Positions 57,729 to 64,000 of a stretch of DNA of 64,000 nucleotides are shown in pieces. How positions within the stretch are numbered: the stretch's first letter is position 1; the number at the start of each line of letters is the position of its first letter. A program made the position numbers and the translations under genes. This DNA comes from DASQEH01 sp963765725 (GTDB lineage Bacteria; Actinomycetota; Actinomycetes; Propionibacteriales; Nocardioidaceae): positions 1,584,040 to 1,648,039 of the forward strand of contig CAVXXI010000003.1 in the NCBI GenBank assembly GCA_963765725.1, in the 5' to 3' direction. The notes under the pieces were generated by a model. That model saw nothing but the letters and a program-made list of their open reading frames with translations. It was not told the origin of the DNA and made no database searches.

Positions 57729-59429
57729 AACTGGGTTTGCTCCGTGTAGCGGCCGTAGACGCTCGCCATCGCTTCGACGATCTCGCCTTCGGTGGCGACC
57801 GCCTTGACGCAGTCGATCAGGTACGGCATGACGTTGTCCTCGCCCGAGCACGCGCGCTTGAGCGCCGCGAGCGAGGCTTCGACGGCCGCGCCGTCGCGGT
57901 TCTCGCGAACTGCTTGAACCGAGCGGGCTTGACCGCGCTCGATCTCGGCGCCGATCTTGAGCAGGTCGGACGCCTGCTGCTCGTCGGGCCGTTCGAACGC
58001 GTTGACGCCGACGATCACCCGCTCGCCGGACTCGATCGAGCGCTGGTAGCGGTACGACGCGTCGGCGATCTCGCGCTGCGGGAACCCGGCCTCGACCGCT
58101 TCGACCATCCCGCCGAACTCGGCGATGCGGTCGAAGTAGTCCAGCGCCTGGCGCTCGATCTCATCGGTCAGCGCCTCGACGAAGTACGCGCCGCCGAGCG
58201 GGTCGACGACGTTCGTGACGTTCGTCTCGTACGCGAGCACCTGCTGCGTGCGCAGCGCGATCTCGACCGATTTCTCGCTCGGCAGCGCGAGCACTTCGTC
58301 CATCGAGTTGGTGTGCAGCGACTGCGTGCCGCCCAGCGCCGCCGCCATCGCCTCGAAGGCGACGCGCACGATGTTGTTCTCAGGTTGCTGCGCGGTCGCG
58401 CTGCAGCCCGCGGTCTGGGTGTGGAAGCGCAGCTGCCACGACCGCGGATCCTTCGCACCGTACACCTCGCGCATCCGGCGCGCGTAGATGCGCCGCGCGG
58501 CGCGGAACTTCGCGATCTCTTCGAAAAAGTCGATGTGCGAGTTGAAGAAGAACGAGAGCCGCGGCGCAAACTGGTCGACGTCCATCCCGCGCGCGACCGC
58601 CGCTTCGACGTACGCGAAGCCGTCGGCGAGCGTGAAGGCGAGCTCTTGCGCGGCGGTCGAACCCGCTTCGCGGATGTGGTAGCCCGACACCGAGATCGTG
58701 TTCCAGTTGGGCATCTCGCGCGTGCAGAACTCCATCATGTCGACGATGATGCGCACGTGGGGCCGGGGCGGGAAGATCCACTCTTTCTGCGCGATGTACT
58801 CCTTGAGGATGTCGGCCTGCAGCGTGCCGCCGAGCTTCGCGCGCGGAATCCCCTTGTTCTCGGCGGCGACGATGTACTGCGCGAGCGCGATCGCGGCCGG
58901 CCCGTTGATCGTCATCGAGGTGGCGATTGACCGAGGTCGATGCCGTCGAACAGCGTCTCCATGTCGTGCACGCTGTCGATCGCGACGCCGCACTTGCCCA
59001 CTTCGCCGAGCGTTCGGGCTGTCGGAGTCGTAGCCCATCAGCGTGGGCATGTCGAACGCGACCAGAGACCCATCTGGCCCTGCGAGAGCAGGAAGTGGTA
59101 GCGCTCGTTGGTCTGCTTGGCGTTGCCGAAGCCGGCGAACTGCCGCATCGTCCACAGCCGCGAGCGGTACATCGTCGGGTGGATCCCGCGCGTGTACGGA
59201 TACTCGCCGGGGACGCCGAGGTCACGCGTGAGGTCGATGTGCTCGAGTCGGCCGGACCGTACAGCGGTCTTCAGCGGGACGTCGGAGATCGTGCGGTCGA
59301 CGGCGCCCGAGCCTTTGCCGGCGCGCGGCGACGTCCGGTCGGCCTTGGCCTCCCAGCGCTCGACGAGCTCTCTGTACTCCGGGGTCACGTCGGTCCAAGC
59401 CCCGACGCGCGATCGATCATCTTGGCCAC
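57725..59429 (-). CDS. acyl-CoA mutase large subunit (methylmalonyl-CoA mutase type), frameshifted
   Basis: Catalytic TIM-barrel subunit of the B12-dependent mutase. The likely start is GTG 59,429 (VAKMIDRAS). After a frame change near 59,395 the N-terminus reads VTPEYRELVERWEAKADRTS, and the substrate-binding region has GVPGEYPYTRGIHPTMYRSR and LWTMRQFAGFGNAKQTNERY. Two or three more shifts (59,070-58,925) lead to VAFDMPTLMGYDSDSPNAR and ATSMTINGPAAIALAQYI. The long clean part has NTISVSGYHIREAGSTAAQE, FRAARRIYARRMREVYGAKD, TQTAGCSATAQQPENNIVRV and QSLHTNSMDEVLALPSE. It fits the about 560-residue large chain. The key residues that distinguish methylmalonyl- from isobutyryl-type mutases (TMYRSR and GYHIREAGS) look methylmalonyl-like. 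Confidence 0.88.
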
Positions 59430-59489
59430 GTGGTATCCCTTCGAGGTCGACCTGTCAGATTCGGCCTCTTCCCAGGAGTTTCCCGACCG

Positions 59490-60922
59490 TCACACCTCGG
59501 CGGCGCGCCGCAGGCGGGCCTTCGCTGCGGCCGCGTACACGGCGGCCCGCAGGTCGGCGGGCGCCGCCGATCGCCACGGTGGCATCCCAGCCGTTGCGCG
59601 GTCCCGCGTCGGTGCCGAGCGCGACGAGGCCCGCCCGGCGGCGCAGCTCCGCCGAGAGCCGGTCGATCCCGGCCCAGGCGGACAGAACGGTCGGCACCAG
59701 CACCACGTCGGCCGACGACGTCGCGAGCGCGGATCGCACCTCGGACGCATCGCCTGCGATCTGCACCGCGAAGCCGAGCCCGCGCAGTGCGCGGCGACCT
59801 GATCGCCGGGCTCCGCCGAGCCGACCAGCAGCGTGCGCAGGCGGCGCTGCGCCCGGCGCGGGTCCGTCGGGAGCGTCAGGCGGATCCACCACGTGCCGTT
59901 GGCGGCGCCGGTCCGGAAGCTGCCGCCGTGGCGCTCGACGATGCGGGCCGCGAGACGGCCGCCGATCGTAGGCGCCGCGGGCTCGCCGGCCGGCGAGGCG
60001 CCGGTCCCGGCCAGCTCGATTACGGCCGCCTCCTCGAGGTTCTCGACGCGGGCGCGGACGGGCGACGAAGGGCGGCGCCCGTCCTCGACGAGCCGGCCCA
60101 GCGCCGTGCCCAGCAGGTCCGGATCGGCGACGATCCGCGTCGCGCCGCGCTGGTCCACCACGGCGCCCGCCGCCTGCGCCAGCGCATTCACGTCGACCGT
60201 GCGCCACTGCGGCTCGACCGCGGCGAGCTCGATCCGGGAGAGCAGGTCGACGTCGGCTGCGAGCTCGGCGACGCGCTCGCCGTTGCCGCGAATCATCGCC
60301 AGCGCCTCGCGCGCGTCTTGAGGGAAGCGGCCGTCCTCTTCGAGCAGCCGCGCGAACCCGACGATGCTCGTAACCGGACCGCGTACGTCACGGGCCAGGC
60401 GCCGCCAGCTCCGCCTGGGTCGCGCGCGCGTCGAGCAGCTCGACGCGGCGGCGCTCGCTCTCCGCGAACAGCGCGACGTTTCCGACGGCGATCGCGAAGG
60501 AGGCGGCGACGAGCACCAGCGCGGCCCGGTCGGATTCGTCCGGACGTTCGTCACCGTAGCGAATGACGACGACCAGCTCAGGGGCCGCACCCGAGCCCGG
60601 GATCGGCAGCGCGAGCTCGTCCGCCGGCGCGTCGGCGAGCCGGAACGGCGGCCCGGCCTGCACCGCCCGGCCGGCGCGCGAGGGCCGCGCGTCGAGCGCG
60701 GTCACGACGCCTAGGTGCCGTCCGGCGCCCGCCGCAGCAGCGAGGCACTGCCGCCGGTCGCCGCGCGACCGCGTCGATCAGTGCGCGCACGGTGACGCCT
60801 GGCTGCGCCGACGCGGGGGTATGCGAAAGCTCGGCCACGTGCAAAAGCGCGTCGGCGAAGCGTTGCAGACGCTCTCGGCGTCGGAGCTCGTCGGTCACCG
60901 AACGGTAACGTACGCTCGGCAC
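59490..60922 (-). CDS. GAF/histidine-kinase-like sensor with degenerate catalytic sites, frameshifted
   Basis: A sensor-like protein of about 470 residues in three frames. The N-terminus has VTDELRRRERLQRFADALLH and VAELSHTPASAQPGVTVRAL (GAF entry), then VLVAASFAIAVGNVALFAES and a coiled linker (ERRRVELLDARATQAELA). The dimerisation helix reads LARDVRGPVTSIVGFARLLE, where the usual phospho-accepting His (A-H-E-L-R-T-P) is Arg. A histidine-kinase ATPase-like domain follows, with ALGRLVEDGRRPSSPVRARV and IGGRLAARIVERHGGSFRTG. The C-terminus looks like a receiver fold (SADVVLVPTVLSAWAGIDRL) without the acceptor Asp. Frame changes lie near 60,720, 60,400 and 59,790. If real, it is a non-catalytic kinase-like scaffold. 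Confidence 0.6.
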
Positions 60923-60952
60923 CGTCCGGATGCCCGCCGCCGGTGCACCTTC

Positions 60953-60981
60953 TTAACCTGAGCGGCTGCGGATGCTACAAT
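60953..60981 (+). promoter_or_regulatory. candidate promoter for the secreted protein gene
   Basis: TTAACC (60,953-60,958), then 17 bases, then TACAAT (60,976-60,981), a good -10 box with correct spacing. The ATG at 60,988 lies 6 bases further on, which would give a leaderless or nearly leaderless mRNA. It lies between divergent genes. Confidence 0.45.
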
Positions 60982-60987
60982 GCATGC

Positions 60988-61564
60988 ATGCGCGGTCCGT
61001 TTCGAGTCGTCGCCGGGGCCATCGGTGCGCTCGCGCTCATGCTCCCGGTCGGGGCGCAGTCGCCTGCACCCGATCCGTCCGTCTCGCCGGCGGCATCCAC
61101 CTCGCCGTACCCGTTCATCGCTGCAAAGCCCACCGCGGTCGTCGTGCGGCTCGAGGGCGGCTATCATCCGGTGAACCACTGGCTGGCCTACGAAGGCGAC
61201 GGCACGGCCCGCTTCGAGGGCGCGATCGACTTCGAACACGGCCGGTTTCGCTCGCGCGTCGACTTCGCCAAGGTCGCGCAGCTGCTCGCCGACGCGGGAA
61301 GTGCACCCGTCATTTGACGGTGGTCCGCCCGGCGAGCGTTGCGATGGATAGTTCTACTATCGCGTCACCGTGCGGTGCGGCGCGACGTGGCGCATGTTCA
61401 CGAGCGGTGACGGCTTCGAGCGGGACGGCGTCGCGCAAACGCGCAAGGTCGTCGGCGAGCTGGAGCGCATCGCCGCGAACTTGAAATGGGAACGCGCCGA
61501 CGACGTCGCCGGCCCGCCCGACTCGCGCGGCCGGTTCTACTTCGGAACGCCCGCGCAGCGCTAG
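60988..61564 (+). CDS. secreted hypothetical protein, frameshifted
   Basis: From ATG 60,988 a signal peptide (MRGPFRVVAGAIGALALMLP, cleavage near VGAQS) is followed by a Pro/Ser linker and a small domain with AVVVRLEGGYHPVNHWLAYE and GDGTARFEGAIDFEHGRFRS. A frame change near 61,300-61,370 is needed to reach the last part (WRMFTSGDGFERDGVAQTRK and VVGELERIAANLKWERADD) and the stop at 61,562-61,564. The overall pattern (a strand with G-D-G-x-x, a Phe pair, and a late helix) resembles small periplasmic DUFs of the DUF6438 kind; that is a tentative match. The stop overlaps that of the convergent dehydrogenase: one CTAG serves both. Confidence 0.55.
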
Positions 61565-62472
61565 CCCGCGGGCGCTGCGGTGGGCCGCGCGCGGCGTGAC
61601 GGAAACGTCAGCTCCGCGACACCGGACTTGTCGAGCTCGCCGAGCCCGAGCTCGATCATCGTGTCGAACTGGCGCGCCGTAGCTTCCGCCAGCGGGAGCA
61701 TGAGGTCGCGCTCACGCGCAAGCGCGGTCGCGATGTGCGAGTCCTTGGCGGCGTGCGCGGCGGAGAAGTAGACGTCGTGCTCGCGCGCCTCCATGTCGGC
61801 GCCGTCGGTCTCGAGCAGCGCGAGTTCGCGCCGGTCTCGGCGAACACGTCGCGCAGCATCGTCAGATCGAGTCCGAGCGCTTCGCCGAGACCGAGCCCCT
61901 CGGCAAGCCCCGCGGTGTTGATGTTCATCACCATGTTGACGAGCGCTTTGACCTTCGCCGCCTCACCCGCGCCCCCGATGTAGCGCAGCTTCTTGCTCAT
62001 CTGCCGCAACATCGGTTCGACGCGCTCGAACGTCTCGCGCCGGCCGCCGACCATCATGTACAGCGAGCCCTCGCGCGCCTGCGGGATCGAGCTCCGCCAG
62101 AACGCCTCGAGGCTCGACGCGCCGCGCGCTTCGGCGAGCCGCTCGATCTCGACGTGCAGGCCGGGCGTGACGGTGGCGAGTTCACGAAGATCTTCCCCGC
62201 CGCGTTCACCAGCAGCGAGTCGCCGCTGGCCGCGTAAATCGTGCGCATCGCTGCGTCGTCGCTGACGACGGTCACGAGACGTCCGAGAGCTCGGTGACGC
62301 GCGCGAGCGTCGTCGCCGCTTCGCTGCCGAGCTCGGCGGCGAGCTCCCGCGCCGATCCGGGCCGTGCGTCGTACACCCCGGTGACACGGTACCCGACGTC
62401 CCGCAGCCGCCGCGCCATGTTCTCACCCATCCGCCCGACGCCGACGAAACCGACCGTACGCTGTTCGCTCAT
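61561..62472 (-). CDS. NAD(P)-dependent beta-hydroxyacid dehydrogenase, frameshifted
   Basis: Member of the 3-hydroxyisobutyrate/6-phosphogluconate dehydrogenase-like family. ATG 62,472 starts MSEQRTVGFVGVGRMGENMA, the GxGxxG Rossmann loop. Later pieces include VVSDDAAMRTIYAASGDSLL, LATVTPGLHVEIERLAEARG, GSLYMMVGGRRETFERVEPM, and the catalytic-lysine helix EAAKVKALVNMVMNINTAGL (K-x-x-x-N). The C-terminal domain ends AKDSHIATALARERDLMLPL before the stop at 61,561. Frame changes lie near 62,280, 62,180 and 61,825. The likely substrate is a small beta-hydroxy acid or succinic semialdehyde-like compound. Confidence 0.78.
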
Positions 62473-62583
62473 GCTGCGGTTGCAAAGTCGGGATCGGCTG
62501 GGCGAGTCCTGCCGCGATAGGAACGCTCGGCAGGTCCGTCGCACGGAGTCCGTCCGACCACAGCGTTTAGGGGGGAAGCTGAT

Positions 62584-64000
62584 ATGGTGATGCTCTCGAT
62601 GGTGCTTGCCACCGTGCTCGCCATCTTCAGCCCTCGCTGATCGTCGTCGACGACGACGGCGCGCCGGTCGTCGAAGCGACGGCTGGTTCGTGGCCGCCGC
62701 CCGCAGCGTGGACGTCGAGCACACCGACCGCGCGGGCGACGCATCGCCGCGCGGCGGTTTCGCCGCGACCGCGGCGACGGTCGAGTCGCCGGCTTCGCGA
62801 GCACGACCCTGACGCTCACCGGTGCTGCGCAGCGCGTCGTGCTGCACCGCACGCCGGCCGTCATCGGCGCGGTGCGCGTCGCGACCGGCTCGCGACGAGC
62901 TGCACCGGCTGCCGCTCGCGGCGTCGGTGCTCGACGCGCAAGCGCTGCGCGACACGCCGGCGGCGACGACCGACGCGCTGCTGCGCGACCTGCCCGGCTT
63001 CGACCGCGGCCGCAGCAACAGCGCGTTCACCAACTACGGCCAGCTGCGCGTGTCGTTCGGCGGCGCGGACGCCGCGGCGCGGTCTCGTCGACGGGCTGCC
63101 GGCGCAGGACGCGTTCGGCGGCCAAGTCGATTGGACAGCCTACCCGCCCGACAACATCACGCGGGCCGAGCTGTGCGCGGCGCCGGGTCGGCGTTGTACG
63201 GATCCGGCGCGGTCGGCGGTGTGCTGGAATTGCAGACGCGCGCGCCCGCAAGCGACGCACGGTCGCCGGCCGACGGCTTCGCGAGCCTCGCCGGCGGTGG
63301 CCTCGCGCGGAGCGACGGCGCCTTCTTCTACCGCGCGCCGCTCGGCACACGGCTGGCGGCGTCGCTGTGGACGTCCTCGACGAGCGCGGCGTACGGCATC
63401 GCGCCCGATACGATGCGCAGCAAGGTCGATCACACCGCGCGGAGCCAGAGCGACGCGACGGAGCTGCGCGTGCGCACGACCGGCGGCGCCGGTCGAGTCC
63501 GAGGCGTCGGCGCTCTTCGCGACCGACGCGCAAGACCAAGGCCGCCCGAACTACAACTTCGGCCGCACCTTGCAGCAGGGCTCGCTGCGCTACGACCTCC
63601 CTGGTTCGCGCACCGAGACGAGCCTGTCCGCATACGCGCGTGAGACCAGCGTGCTGAACATCGCCGACCAGTTTCCAACCAAGCCCGGCGTGCTGCGCTA
63701 CGTGCAGCACGTGCCGAGCTGGGAGGACGGCGTGTTCGCCGGCTGGACCGCGCATGCACCGCAACCTCGCTTCGATGTGCGCGCCGACCTGCGCGCGGTG
63801 CACGGGATCAGCGACCAGCGCGGCGGCGACGGCTCGCTGCAGAGCCTGGGCAGCGGCAGCCAAACGCTGACGGGCTTCGCCGTGCAGGCGACCGGGAACG
63901 CGGGCCGGTTCGAAGCGCTGGCCGGCGCGCGCTACGACCGCGTCGCCTTCTCCGAGGGCCGGCTCATCGACGTGACCGGCAAGGTCACGACGATCACCGA
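62584..64000 (+). CDS. TonB-dependent outer-membrane receptor, partial and frameshifted
   Basis: Runs off the right edge. The ATG at 62,584 follows an AGGGGGGAAG ribosome-binding site and begins a signal peptide (MVMLSMVLATVLAIFSP). A short carboxypeptidase-regulatory-like domain (SLIVVDDDGAPVVEAT style) precedes the plug domain: ALRDTPAATTDALLRDLPGF, NYGQLRVSFGGADAA, DNITRAELVRGAG-like sequence, and GSALYGSGAVGGVLELQTRA, all typical of TonB receptors. The beta-barrel follows with alternating strands (GFASLAGGGLARSDGAFFYR). At least five frame changes are needed (for example near 62,635, 62,890, 63,080, 63,170 and 63,490). This protein type requires an outer membrane, unlike the actinobacterial genes on the left. 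Confidence 0.82.

Noticed and set aside
1..64000. CRISPR arrays, insertion sequences, prophage or integrase genes
   Set aside because: No regularly spaced repeats, transposase or integrase motifs, or flanking inverted repeats were seen by eye.

Overview
The window looks like a metagenome-type contig. Most of it (about 1-55,350) is a high-GC actinobacterium, probably Propionibacteriales and Nocardioidaceae-like. The evidence is the housekeeping order recO, uppS, glyS, dusB, dgt, dnaG, frequent GTG starts, ATGA/GTGA stop-start overlaps and actinobacterial small genes. From about 55.9 kb to the right edge the genes look like those of a different, diderm bacterium: GlmU, a two-part B12-dependent acyl-CoA mutase, a GAF/histidine-kinase-like protein and a TonB-dependent receptor. 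A TonB receptor does not fit a monoderm actinobacterium. I read the join at about 55.35-55.9 kb as an assembly chimera, or at best an extreme transfer junction.

Layout. 1-9 kb: a surface-polysaccharide locus (epimerase, hexapeptide acyltransferase, GT2, Wzy-type polymerase, GT4, Wzx flippase, serine-acetyltransferase-like protein, and on the minus strand a nucleotide-sugar dehydrogenase). Nearly every gene here is broken by single-base frameshifts. 9.2-14.1 kb: two secreted proteins and two tandem paralogous polyprenyl-phosphate sugar transferases that would start glycan assembly. 14.2-31 kb: clean housekeeping segment (recO, uppS, a cyclase remnant, a PH-domain pair, Rieske plus amidohydrolase, ArsR plus MFS pump, ABM protein, glyS, lipoprotein, dusB, dgt, dnaG). 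31.3-34.3 kb: sulfotransferase and a Wzm/Wzt-type ABC exporter. 34.3-55.35 kb: a divergent nonribosomal peptide synthetase (NRPS) cluster. 55.9-64 kb: the foreign-looking segment.

The most interesting part is the NRPS cluster. On the minus strand are a C-like/A/PCP protein, an A/PCP protein, a stand-alone C protein, a Sfp-type phosphopantetheinyl transferase and a SyrP/TauD-like Fe(II)/2-oxoglutarate oxygenase. On the plus strand are a second C-like/A/PCP protein and a long C-A(MT)-PCP-C-A-PCP-C assembly line. Specificity residues read by eye give Asp codes for two adenylation domains, a Ser code for a third (with an inserted methyltransferase), a Gly-like code for a fourth and an unassigned code for a fifth. 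Both Asp adenylation domains follow condensation-like domains that have lost the HHxxxDG catalytic histidines. Together with the SyrP-like oxygenase this points to a peptide with beta-hydroxy-aspartate, as in many siderophores. No siderophore uptake gene, MbtH protein, thioesterase or iron box was found, and the synthetase is cut off at the junction.

Sequence quality is uneven. 10.6-31 kb is almost frameshift-free outside the cyclase remnant. 1-9 kb, 44.7-55.3 kb and 55.9-64 kb carry indels every few tens to hundreds of bases. Most broken genes are therefore more likely uncorrected sequencing errors than true pseudogenes, and their coordinates are stitched by hand across frames.
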